DNA of 17,999 nt. It comes from Patescibacteria group bacterium (GTDB taxonomy: Bacteria; Patescibacteriota; Gracilibacteria; JAHISY01). This document shows positions 8,802-15,652 of the stretch, piece by piece. The notes beneath the pieces are model-generated. The model worked only from the letters and a program-made list of their open reading frames with translations. It did no database searches and was not told the DNA's origin. Position 1 is the stretch's first letter. Every line of letters begins with the position of its first letter. The stretch covers positions 1 through 17,999 of the forward strand of contig JAHISY010000040.1 in NCBI GenBank assembly GCA_018817365.1, given 5' to 3'. A program made the translations under genes and the position numbers.

Positions 8802-10136
8802 TTAGGCTTTCGCGGCGATGTCGGTCATATCCATTATCGGTTGCATGATTGCGGCTACGAGTCCGGCCACGAGAGTGCCGATTATCACGATAATTACCGG
8901 TTCCATGATTGTGGAAAGATTTTTTACGAAGATTTCCACTTCCTCATCATAAAAGGCTGCCACTTTTTCTGTCACGCTGCCGAGCTGTGCGGTTTGTTCG
9001 CCGACTGCAATCATGCTGACCACGAGATCGGGGAAAAGCGGATCTTCATCAATACTCTTGTGAATTGGCACGCCTCGTTCCACATCCGCTTTCACTTCGA
9101 GTAGCCGCAAACGATAGACTTCATTTCCCACTGCGTTGGCGGTAATTTCCAGTGCGCGGATGATCGCTACCCCCGAACTTGAAAGTAAAGCGAGCTGCCG
9201 CGCGAACGAAGCGAGCGCGGCTTTTTGGTTCAATTGTCCGAAAATCGGAAGATGCAGCATCAGCCGATCCCAACTTAACTTTCCGGTTGGAGTTTTTTTC
9301 CAATGACCCACAAAAACAATCACAACTGCAATTGTGATGATGAGCATCAACCAATTCGGAAAAATAAAAGTGGAAGCAATAAACCAATTAGAAGCATTTA
9401 CCAATATTCTTGTGGCGATTGGCAATTCAGCGCCCGCTCCTTCAAAAAGCTCGCCGAGTTTCGGAATCACCATCGTCATCACTAGAAAAATCGCGCCGGT
9501 AAGTACAGTGAGCACCACCAGCGGATAGATCATCGCGGAATGGATTTTTTTCAAGAGTCCAGCTGATTTTTCTGTTTCGGTGGCGAGGCTTACAAGAGTT
9601 TTATTTAGCTGCCCGGAAGCCTCACCTGCCTCAATCATTCCGATTTCAGCTTCTATAAAAATTTCGCTGTAATCTCTCAGCGCATCCGAAAAGCGGCTGC
9701 CGGTTTCTACTTTTTGAGCCACATCATTGAGCACTAGTCTCAGTTTTGGATTTTCGCTTTGCTTACCTAAAATTTTGAGTGCTTTCACAATCGAAAGTCC
9801 CGCGTTGATCATTACCGCGAGGAGTCGGAAAACCACAGCTTTATCTTTTGGTTTGACCTTGGTGTGAACAGCTAGATATTCGTTGATCGAATCAGTAATC
9901 CCTTTCAATGCTTGTGGTTTGGTGGAGAGAAATTTTTCGTTGTTCTTTTTCTTTTCTGCAGAAGTATCTTGTCGAGGCGTTGCTGCTTTTTGTTTCTCGT
10001 CGGTTTGTTCGAGGCTTACCACGTTCAGATGCTTTTCATTGAAAAGCTTGTCGGCGGCATCCAGCTTGCTGGCGGCGCTAATCGTGCCGGTAATTTCTTT
10101 GCCGTTTTTGTCGCGGGCGGTGTAGTCGAATTGCAT
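8802..10136 (-). CDS. pilC: Type IV pilus / type II secretion inner-membrane platform protein PilC (GspF family)
   Basis: Polytopic platform protein on which the PilB ATPase acts to insert pilin subunits into the growing fibre. Seen: the N-terminal GspF signature ARDKNGKEITGTI (about 7-19); a charged linker at about 45-75; and two T2SSF repeats at about 100-225 and 305-430. The first repeat has VFRLLAVMINAGLSIVKAL and GEASGQL. The second has FARQLALLSSSGV and VGEQTAQLGSVTEKVAAFYD. Membrane segments lie near 204-224, 260-278 and 411-432. The 444-aa length is only slightly longer than usual. It is the last gene of the minus-strand operon, starting 10 bases after pilB, and has no Shine-Dalgarno. 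It converges with pbpC across a 72-base gap that shows no clear terminator. Confidence 0.95.
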   Translation of the reverse strand: MQFDYTARDKNGKEITGTISAASKLDAADKLFNEKHLNVVSLEQTDEKQKAATPRQDTSAEKKKNNEKFLSTKPQALKGITDSINEYLAVHTKVKPKDKAVVFRLLAVMINAGLSIVKALKILGKQSENPKLRLVLNDVAQKVETGSRFSDALRDYSEIFIEAEIGMIEAGEASGQLNKTLVSLATETEKSAGLLKKIHSAMIYPLVVLTVLTGAIFLVMTMVIPKLGELFEGAGAELPIATRILVNASNWFIASTFIFPNWLMLIITIAVVIVFVGHWKKTPTGKLSWDRLMLHLPIFGQLNQKAALASFARQLALLSSSGVAIIRALEITANAVGNEVYRLRLLEVKADVERGVPIHKSIDEDPLFPDLVVSMIAVGEQTAQLGSVTEKVAAFYDEEVEIFVKNLSTIMEPVIIVIIGTLVAGLVAAIMQPIMDMTDIAAKA

Positions 10137-10146
10137 TTTTGAAGGA

Positions 10147-11448
10147 TTATTTATTAGAAATTTTTTCTATTTCGGAATTCTCTTCATCTTCAGCCTCTTT
10201 TTCAGTCGAGCGGGTTACCGAGTAAACTTCTTCGATGGTGGTGATTCCGGCGAGAATTTTTTCTACCCCATCGTGCTCGAGAGTTTTCATTCCCTCCGCG
10301 ATTGCCTGTTGTTCAAGTTCGAGTGGAGAACTATTTTTGAGGATTAGATTTTTGAGTTGGTTGCTCATTTCGAGGACTTCGTAGATACCGATGCGACCTT
10401 TATACCCAGTATCTCCGCAAGCTTCGCAACCCTCGCCAGTGTAGATTTTCAGCGGAATATTCTTTTCTTCGAGTCCCAATTTTTTTCGCTGCGTTGGATT
10501 CATCGTTTCGATGGCGCTGCGGAGTTTTTTTTCAATTGCAGGTCTGAGTTCAACTTCCTTTCTGCATTTGTCGCAGATCTTTCTCACTAATCTTTGCGCG
10601 ATAATCGCATTCACCGTGGCGGTGATGAGGAAGGCCGGCACATCCATGTCGAGCAGGCGGGTGATTGTGGACACGGCCGAATTCGTGTGAATCGTAGAGA
10701 GCACGAGATGTCCGGTAAGAGCGGCTTCGATTGCTACTTCGATTGTCTCCCGATCACGAATCTCACCGACCATGATGATATCTGGATCTTGCCGCAACCC
10801 GGTTCGCAGCCCGAAGGCAAAAGTATAATCAATCGCGGGATGGACTTGGCTCTGGTTTAATCCATCCATTTGGATTTCCACCGGATCCTCGATGGTCATG
10901 ATGTTGACCTCGGAAGTATTCAAGATATGAAGGCACGAATAGAGAGTTGTGGTTTTTCCGCTGCCAGTCGGACCGGTCGTGAGGAGGATCCCGTTCGGAG
11001 CGGCGATCGCTCTTTTTATAATTTTGAGATTATGAGGTTCAATGCCGAGTTCTTCGAGTTTTGGAATTTTGCGGCTGCGATCCTGTAATCTCATCACAAT
11101 CTTCTCGCCGTGAACGGTTGGTAATGTAGAGAGGCGGAGATCGAGTTCCTTGCCTTCCGGAGTGGTTACTTGCACGCGACCATCTTGAGGGATTCGGCTT
11201 TCGTCGATTTTGAGATTGCCCATTATTTTAATCCGGCTCACGAGAGCGGAATGCAGCGAGGGCGGATATTCCACGATTTGTCGGAGGATGCCGTCGACAC
11301 GGAAGCGAATACGGACAGTATATTCCGACGGTTCGATGTGAATGTCCGAGCTTTCAATATCGATTGCGCAGTTGACAACATGTTCCGCGATTTGCGGCAC
11401 GTCACTTGCGATAATTGCGTTCTGGAGTTCGGCAATTTTATCGGCCAT
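10147..11448 (-). CDS. pilB: Type IV pilus extension ATPase PilB (GspE family), lacking the N-terminal domain
   Basis: Hexameric cytoplasmic ATPase that powers pilus extension or secretion-pseudopilus assembly. Seen: the N2-type region with SSDIHIEPSEYTVRIRFRVDG (split across about 33-53), Walker A GPTGSGKTT (159-167), Asp box TIEDPVE (185-191), Walker B DIIMVGEIRD with Glu229, and His box STIHTN (His254). Zinc-binding cysteines are at 292/295 and 341/344, typical of PilB/GspE rather than PilT. At 433 aa it is about 120-150 residues shorter than most PilB proteins, because the N-terminal T2SSE_N (MshEN-type) domain is absent. A TAA codon lies immediately upstream in frame, so the short start is real in this sequence. 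It lies 36 bases downstream of the PilO-like gene. The C-terminal tail (about 415-433) is highly acidic. Confidence 0.95.
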   Translation of the reverse strand: MADKIAELQNAIIASDVPQIAEHVVNCAIDIESSDIHIEPSEYTVRIRFRVDGILRQIVEYPPSLHSALVSRIKIMGNLKIDESRIPQDGRVQVTTPEGKELDLRLSTLPTVHGEKIVMRLQDRSRKIPKLEELGIEPHNLKIIKRAIAAPNGILLTTGPTGSGKTTTLYSCLHILNTSEVNIMTIEDPVEIQMDGLNQSQVHPAIDYTFAFGLRTGLRQDPDIIMVGEIRDRETIEVAIEAALTGHLVLSTIHTNSAVSTITRLLDMDVPAFLITATVNAIIAQRLVRKICDKCRKEVELRPAIEKKLRSAIETMNPTQRKKLGLEEKNIPLKIYTGEGCEACGDTGYKGRIGIYEVLEMSNQLKNLILKNSSPLELEQQAIAEGMKTLEHDGVEKILAGITTIEEVYSVTRSTEKEAEDEENSEIEKISNK

Positions 11449-11484
11449 TTAATTTTTATTTTACTGCTGCCAAAATTATTAAAC

Positions 11485-12144
11485 TCATTTAGCTTTATTG
11501 CTGGCAGCAATCTCTTCCAGAGACGGTAAGCTATAGGCATTTACTGCGAGTTCAACATTGATTTCTTCCGTCATTTCTGTTTTGCTGCCACGATCTTTGA
11601 TTTTCATACTCACATCTTTCACATCAAGTAGGCGCGTGGCTTCATCGTCATCGGAGTTGATATTGCCAGTTTTTTCGAGGTAACGAAGAAAGGTCATCAA
11701 TTTTTCTTTCGTTCCGAGCAGCTTGATTTTAATCGGCAAGATAAGATAATCCACATCTTTTATCGAAGTAGCTTTGCCAAAATTTACCGATTCTAAAACA
11801 AGCGATTTATCACTGCCGGTTAGTTCGTTGGCTTTTTTCTCCAGTTCGCGGATGATTTTAGTTTCCTCCGTTTTTTCTGGAAGAATGGTCGCAATTATTC
11901 TCTGATCGGTTTCCGCGCGGATGCTGTATTTTGCTTTCAAAAGGCGATACTGATCGCGCTCTGATTCGAGTTCGAGCTCGCTGTCAGCAATTTGACTGTC
12001 TAATTCAAAGATGTTAGCGTGAGTTTTGATAAGTTTTTGATAATTTGGCCAAGCCATAAAAACCGCGGCGAGCGCCGCGATTATTACGGTGATACCGAGG
12101 CGGATGTTGGCCCCTTGGCGTAGTCGGGTGGTGTATTTTGTCAT
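11485..12144 (-). CDS. pilO: PilO-like type IV pilus alignment subcomplex protein
   Basis: Probable partner of PilN in the inner-membrane ring linking the cytoplasmic motor to the pilus fibre. Seen: a short basic cytoplasmic start, one membrane segment (about 15-33), a coiled-coil-like acidic helix (about 40-75), and an alpha/beta domain from about 85 to 205. That domain has LPIKIKLLGTKEKLMTFLRY and LLDVKDVSM, the usual PilO pattern of a strand, a helix that considers a single residue pair, and a closing strand. The 219-aa length is normal for PilO. It starts 17 bases after the PilN-like gene and precedes pilB, the same relative order as in many pil clusters. No Shine-Dalgarno is visible before the ATG; the leader is A/T only. 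The assignment rests on architecture and context more than on sharp sequence motifs. Confidence 0.82.
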   Translation of the reverse strand: MTKYTTRLRQGANIRLGITVIIAALAAVFMAWPNYQKLIKTHANIFELDSQIADSELELESERDQYRLLKAKYSIRAETDQRIIATILPEKTEETKIIRELEKKANELTGSDKSLVLESVNFGKATSIKDVDYLILPIKIKLLGTKEKLMTFLRYLEKTGNINSDDDEATRLLDVKDVSMKIKDRGSKTEMTEEINVELAVNAYSLPSLEEIAASNKAK

Positions 12145-12161
12145 CTGAAAAAAATTATAAT

Positions 12162-13985
12162 TTAATTATTGAGAATTCTTCGCAACGCTTCAAAAACATA
12201 GACAGATTCGGAATCATTTTTCGCAGTTAAATGCCAGTCTTCCGTAGTTTCCTCAGCAGTTGTAAGTTCACCCTCGAATTTAAGATTGGAGTCTTTTTTG
12301 GTTGCCGAATCATTTGAAAAAGAAAAATCAATTTCTTTGAGCGCTTCGATGTCAATATTCTTTTTGTCTTCCTCTAAGTCCACTTTTTTTACTTTTAACC
12401 ATTCAGTCTTCTCAATATCGCGCGAATCGACTACAGCCGGATCTTGCAGCGCGAGCTTGATATTTAGCGGAGAGGAGATGCGTCCCTGCCGATCTTCATC
12501 TTTCGAAAAAATAAATCCTGAAACATCTTTAAAATACGCGCTGCCCTCGAAAGCATCGATGAGGTCGGCGAGCAGAGTGAAACTTTTTTGATCGTAAGCG
12601 GATTCGCCGAGCGCTTGTCCGCGAAGATCAATTTCACCACTTCGTGATTTGCCAGAATAAGAAAGCAAAGTCACGAGTTCGCCATTCGGATCGATATCTC
12701 GGCTGGCATCGAGAGGAATTCCTCCAGTGTCGCGCTCGAGATCAGCGCCGAGTCGCGCGATTTTTTCCGCCTGCTCGATTACACTCGACCACACAATTCT
12801 CTCTGCTCGTAAATCATTAATCGTGTTAATGCGACCGAGGTTATGCACGATTATTGCTGCGGTCAATAAATCCGAATCATTTTTTTCTTTCTGTGGATTG
12901 CCGATGATACGAACTATTTTTTGGAAAATTTTATTTTCGGAAATCTTAGTAATGTCGAGTGCTTGAATTTCGCCGAGAGCAATATCGAAACTATTCGGAC
13001 GCTGCGGGGAAAGTTTATCTAAACTAGTTTGAAGGTTTGCTACCACTTCTTTCGTAGTCTCGCTCACTTCGTTTGTATCAATTGCCCAAGATTGATTTTT
13101 GATATCCGTCACTAAATTTTCGAGATTCGCATTTTTTACGTTCCGCAAGATGTTTTTCGCAGCGGATTGCGCAGCGGCAAAATGAGATTTGAGCACCGCC
13201 GAGGGAAAGTTTTTTTCTTGCGGATTAATCGCTGCAAGTTCCGTAAGCAAAGCAGCAAGCTCTTTTTCGATTTCCGGATCGGTTTTAATTTCCTCGCCTA
13301 AAATTTTCGCCTCTTCTAAAATTTCAGCAAGAGCGCTGCTGATAAATTCCACACGAATCGCGCGTGTATTTTCGAGACTGCGAATTTCCGCTTCCGAAAG
13401 ATAAATCACCTCACCATTTGAATTTGTCGTCTTAAGTAACGTTTCTGAGGAATCGTCGCTACTTTCACGCGGAATCACTTGCTCTCCTTCCGGTCTCTCA
13501 TAATTCAGGATCGGATTTTCGAGATCAAGCGCAAGCACACGGTTTACGAGATTCTCTACTCGCAACAGTTTGCTAAATTTTTTCGTATCGCGATTATCGG
13601 TGCGCAACTGCTGAAGCAGTTCGGTTTTGCGGTTAAATTCAGTAATGAGATTTTCTTTCCCAAATTTTGCGTGGAAATAATTGCTTTCGTGGAGCATCGT
13701 AAAGAAATAAAGCCATATCCCTGCCACTACGATTATTACAAACCAGAGCAACGTTCGCGCATTTGCGAGCTTCACGCGAGCTTTTTCTTTTTCGACGCTT
13801 TCTTTCTCAGGGATTCTTTCGAATGAGAATTGGCTGTTTTTCACTGAGCTGACTTCTTTTTCAGCTTGCCGAACAATCGCGTTTACGAGACAGCTTTCGC
13901 TTCCCGCAGCCTGCTTCTCGCTAAGTTTTCTCCAAAACGAGGTTTTTTTAGGCTTTCCAATTGGATCTTTTGAGTCGGTAGGCAT
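12162..13985 (-). CDS. Oversized PilN-like type IV pilus assembly protein
   Basis: First gene of the pilus operon. It has a charged cytoplasmic region of about 75 residues, one membrane segment (about 78-97), and a long extracytoplasmic part. The region 400-515 reads like a PilN domain: WSSVIEQAEKIARL, then a GEIDLRGQAL strand, a helix SFTLLADLIDAFEGS, then YFKDVSGFIFSKDEDRQGR and a closing strand SPLNIKLAL. The segment from the membrane to this domain contains LDLENPILNYERP, a loop common near the start of PilN proteins. Between these lie about 230 mostly helical residues (about 165-395), and about 90 acidic residues follow the domain. Ordinary PilN proteins are roughly 180-240 aa, so this 607-aa protein carries large lineage-specific insertions. 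The operon position just before PilO supports the call. It could alternatively be described as an unnamed lineage-specific pilus protein with a PilN domain. Confidence 0.7.
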   Translation of the reverse strand: MPTDSKDPIGKPKKTSFWRKLSEKQAAGSESCLVNAIVRQAEKEVSSVKNSQFSFERIPEKESVEKEKARVKLANARTLLWFVIIVVAGIWLYFFTMLHESNYFHAKFGKENLITEFNRKTELLQQLRTDNRDTKKFSKLLRVENLVNRVLALDLENPILNYERPEGEQVIPRESSDDSSETLLKTTNSNGEVIYLSEAEIRSLENTRAIRVEFISSALAEILEEAKILGEEIKTDPEIEKELAALLTELAAINPQEKNFPSAVLKSHFAAAQSAAKNILRNVKNANLENLVTDIKNQSWAIDTNEVSETTKEVVANLQTSLDKLSPQRPNSFDIALGEIQALDITKISENKIFQKIVRIIGNPQKEKNDSDLLTAAIIVHNLGRINTINDLRAERIVWSSVIEQAEKIARLGADLERDTGGIPLDASRDIDPNGELVTLLSYSGKSRSGEIDLRGQALGESAYDQKSFTLLADLIDAFEGSAYFKDVSGFIFSKDEDRQGRISSPLNIKLALQDPAVVDSRDIEKTEWLKVKKVDLEEDKKNIDIEALKEIDFSFSNDSATKKDSNLKFEGELTTAEETTEDWHLTAKNDSESVYVFEALRRILNN

Positions 13986-14022
13986 GGATAAAAAATTAAT
14001 TTTTTAGTAATAATTTCTTTTC

Positions 14023-14051
14023 ATTTTAGCATAATTTTGCTTTTAAAACAA
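14023..14051 (-). promoter_or_regulatory. Candidate proximal promoter of the pilus operon
   Basis: On the minus strand, TTGTTT (14046-14051) and TAAAAT (14023-14028) are separated by 17 bases, with an extended-minus-10 TG just before (TGCTAAAAT). The transcription start would be near 14016, giving a leader of about 30 bases before the ATG at 13985. The same nonamer occurs before purD. Confidence 0.4.
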
Positions 14052-14083
14052 TGAAACTTTACTGGAATGACAAAGAAGAAAGA

Positions 14084-14111
14084 ATTATACTCTTTTTTTT
14101 TGAAAAGTCAA
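14084..14111 (-). promoter_or_regulatory. Candidate distal sigma-70 promoter of the pilus operon
   Basis: On the minus strand, TTGACT (14106-14111) and a perfect TATAAT (14084-14089) are 16 bases apart, close to the housekeeping consensus. The spacer is rich in A. A second TTGACT lies 12 bases further upstream (14118-14123) as part of a direct repeat of GAAAAGTCAAAA. Confidence 0.5.
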
Positions 14112-14125
14112 AAGAAAAGTCAAAA
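14102..14125. repeat. Two tandem copies of GAAAAGTCAAAA over the -35 region
   Basis: The 12-base unit occurs twice in direct orientation with a 12-base period. Each copy contains TTGACT on the minus strand. It may be an operator-like repeat, a duplicated -35 element, or simple expansion in A-rich DNA. Confidence 0.45.
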
Positions 14126-14179
14126 ATCAGAAAAGTTTTTGGATAAATTTTTTGTGCGGGCAATCTGCCTTTTTGAAGG

Positions 14180-14208
14180 TTGAATTTTCTGTCCACCTCT
14201 CTTAAAAT
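14180..14208 (+). promoter_or_regulatory. Candidate promoter of the folD-purine block
   Basis: TTGAAT (14180-14185) and TAAAAT (14203-14208) are separated by 17 bases on the plus strand. The predicted start near 14215 leaves a leader of about 36 bases before the folD ATG. It lies divergent to the pilus promoters. Confidence 0.5.
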
Positions 14209-14215
14209 CAGCTCG

Positions 14216-14240
14216 CCTCGACCTCGAGGTTTTTCTTTTC
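14216..14240 (+). terminator. Terminator-like hairpin in the folD leader
   Basis: CCTCG (14216-14220) can pair with CGAGG (14225-14229) around the loop ACCT, followed by TTTTTCTTTT. The stem is only five base pairs and begins almost at the predicted transcript start. It may be an attenuator, a 5' stabilising stem, or just a pyrimidine-rich leader. It also contains the 10-base palindrome ACCTCGAGGT. Confidence 0.25.
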
Positions 14241-14250
14241 TCTTTCTTCA

Positions 14251-15087
14251 ATGCTTTTGGATGGCAAACAGCTTTCCGTCGAAATTCTCAATTCGGTGAA
14301 GCGGAAGCTCGCGGGCAAAAAGAGGAAGGTCGGTTTGGCGGTGATTCTAGTCGGTGCACATCCTGCGAGTGTCGCATACGTTCGGCAAAAAAAGCTCGCG
14401 GCAGAGAAAGTCGGTTTTGCTTTCCACGAGGTGAAATTGCCAATCTCGGTTTCGGAAGCGAGGCTGCTGCGCGCAATTGAAAAATTGAACTGCGACAAAA
14501 AAATTCACGGATTTATCGTACAGCTGCCGCTGCCGAAAAAAATTGATACGCGAAAAGTTCTCGCCGCGATTCACCCCGCGAAAGATGTTGACGGTTTTCA
14601 CCCGCTGAATTTCGGACGCGGATTTTTACAACTGCCCGCGCTGCTGCCCGCTACTCCCGCGGGGATTTTGAAGCTTTTGGATTTTTACAAAATCCCACTA
14701 AAAGGGCAGGATGTCTGCGTGGTCGGTCATTCCAACATCGTCGGCAAGCCGCTCGCAATGCTGCTGCTGAATCGCGATGCGACGGTGACAGTCTGCCACG
14801 AATTCACGAAAAACTTGAAAGTCCACACAAAATCGGCAGATGTCGTGATTTCGGCGACGGGTGTTCCGAATTTGATTCGGGCTTCGATGTTGAAAAAAGG
14901 CTGCGTAGTTGTTGATTGCGGCGGCGTGAAAATTAAAAACAAAATTGTCGGCGATATCGATTTTGATTCTGTAAAAAAAATCGCGCGGGCGATCACTCCT
15001 GTTCCCGGCGGGGTGGGTCCGATGACGGTGGCGACTTTGATTGAGAACACTTATTTTGCTTCGCAAAATAATTTTGAATTTTTATAA
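14251..15087 (+). CDS. folD: Bifunctional methylene-THF dehydrogenase / methenyl-THF cyclohydrolase FolD
   Basis: Cytoplasmic enzyme that oxidises 5,10-methylene-THF with NADP and hydrolyses the product to 10-formyl-THF, the formyl donor for purine synthesis. Seen: the substrate-binding pair Tyr43 and Lys47 (AYVRQKK), QLPLP (91-95), KDVDGF (111-116), the Rossmann loop GHSNIVGKP (159-167), and PVPGGVGPMT (250-259). The 278-aa length is normal. Two small departures from common family text are PATP at 133-136, where PCTP is usual, and His160 in the GxS turn, where Arg or Ala is common. Neither removes a known catalytic residue. The start is preceded by a pyrimidine-rich leader without a Shine-Dalgarno and by a candidate promoter at 14180-14208. 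The gene is codirectional with purF and purD, fitting a role in purine supply. Confidence 0.96.
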   Translation: MLLDGKQLSVEILNSVKRKLAGKKRKVGLAVILVGAHPASVAYVRQKKLAAEKVGFAFHEVKLPISVSEARLLRAIEKLNCDKKIHGFIVQLPLPKKIDTRKVLAAIHPAKDVDGFHPLNFGRGFLQLPALLPATPAGILKLLDFYKIPLKGQDVCVVGHSNIVGKPLAMLLLNRDATVTVCHEFTKNLKVHTKSADVVISATGVPNLIRASMLKKGCVVVDCGGVKIKNKIVGDIDFDSVKKIARAITPVPGGVGPMTVATLIENTYFASQNNFEFL

Positions 15088-15112
15088 TTTTTAAATAAAT
15101 CTTAAACCTTAA

Positions 15113-15133
15113 TTTTTGGAAATTAGAAATTAT
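15113..15133 (+). repeat. Heptad repeat upstream of the DUF1643 gene
   Basis: Three in-phase seven-base units read TTTTTGG, AAATTAG and AAATTAT, ending six bases before the ATG. The units match, in opposite orientation, those found just after the gene at 15622-15649. The rest of the 51-base gap after folD is A/T-rich and shows no promoter. Confidence 0.5.
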
Positions 15134-15138
15134 TTAAA

Positions 15139-15639
15139 ATGAATTTAAATCCTGAAAAATGTCGCTTCACTCTCGGAAGAGTTTGGGATGAGGATGAGCC
15201 GACTTGTCTTTTTGTGATGTTGAATTCAAGCACTGCCGACGAAAAAAATGATGATCAAACAATTCGAAAATGCAAAAGAATTGCAGAAGTCAATAATTTT
15301 GGTTCTTTTCGAGTTGTTAATTTATTCGCGTTTCGCGCGACCAATCCCGCAGGTTTAAATTTGGCGGACAATCCGATTGGGAGCGGAAATGACGAAATTA
15401 TTTTAAAAGAGGCAAAAAAGAGAAAGAAGAAAGGTGAAAAAATAATCGTTGCGTGGGGCGATGGAGAGAGGGTTGAAGAATTTAAAAAGCGTTCCAAAGA
15501 AATTTTGGATCTTTTCAAAAAGGAAGATATCGAAGTTTGCTGTTTGGGAATCACGGCGAGCGGCAATCCGTGCCACCCTTTAAATGTGAGTTGTCAGTCG
15601 CCCTTTCCGCTAAAATCTTTTCCAATTTCCAATTTCTAA
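15139..15639 (+). CDS. DUF1643 family protein
   Basis: A small soluble protein of unknown function, recognised by family text: CRFTLGRVWD (8-17), FVMLNSSTADEKNDDQTIRKC (about 25-45), RVVNLFAFRATNP (58-70), DNPIGSGNDE (77-86), an IIVAWGDG strand (102-108), and the closing LGITASGNPCHPL (136-148). The family usually has mLNPSTA at the second motif; here it is LNSSTA. The family is scattered in bacteria and phages, and no reaction is established. The 166-aa length is normal. The gene sits between folD and purF and is visibly more AT-rich than both. Its last codons (encoding FPISNF) and stop fall inside the downstream heptad repeat. These signs suggest it was inserted into a folate/purine block and is not part of that pathway. 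Confidence 0.85.
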   Translation: MNLNPEKCRFTLGRVWDEDEPTCLFVMLNSSTADEKNDDQTIRKCKRIAEVNNFGSFRVVNLFAFRATNPAGLNLADNPIGSGNDEIILKEAKKRKKKGEKIIVAWGDGERVEEFKKRSKEILDLFKKEDIEVCCLGITASGNPCHPLNVSCQSPFPLKSFPISNF

Positions 15640-15649
15640 AATCCAATTT
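15622..15649 (-). repeat. Heptad repeat between the DUF1643 gene and purF
   Basis: Four in-phase seven-base units on the plus strand read CCAATTT, CCAATTT, CTAAAAT and CCAATTT, ending three bases before the purF ATG. Read on the minus strand they are AAATTGG-type units, inverted relative to the array before the DUF1643 gene. The array supplies the end of the DUF1643 reading frame and the purF leader, leaving no Shine-Dalgarno for purF. Confidence 0.6.
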
Positions 15650-15652
15650 CAA

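Noticed and set aside
8785..8813. Inverted repeat GCGAAA / TTTCGC at the pbpC-pilC convergence, possible shared terminator
   Set aside because: The stem is interrupted by a four-base bulge, runs into the pilC stop region and has no T-tract on either strand.
8793..9104. Plus-strand reading frame opposite pilC
   Set aside because: It is rich in His, Asp and Cys, as expected from antisense reading of a membrane protein gene. pilC itself matches its family throughout.
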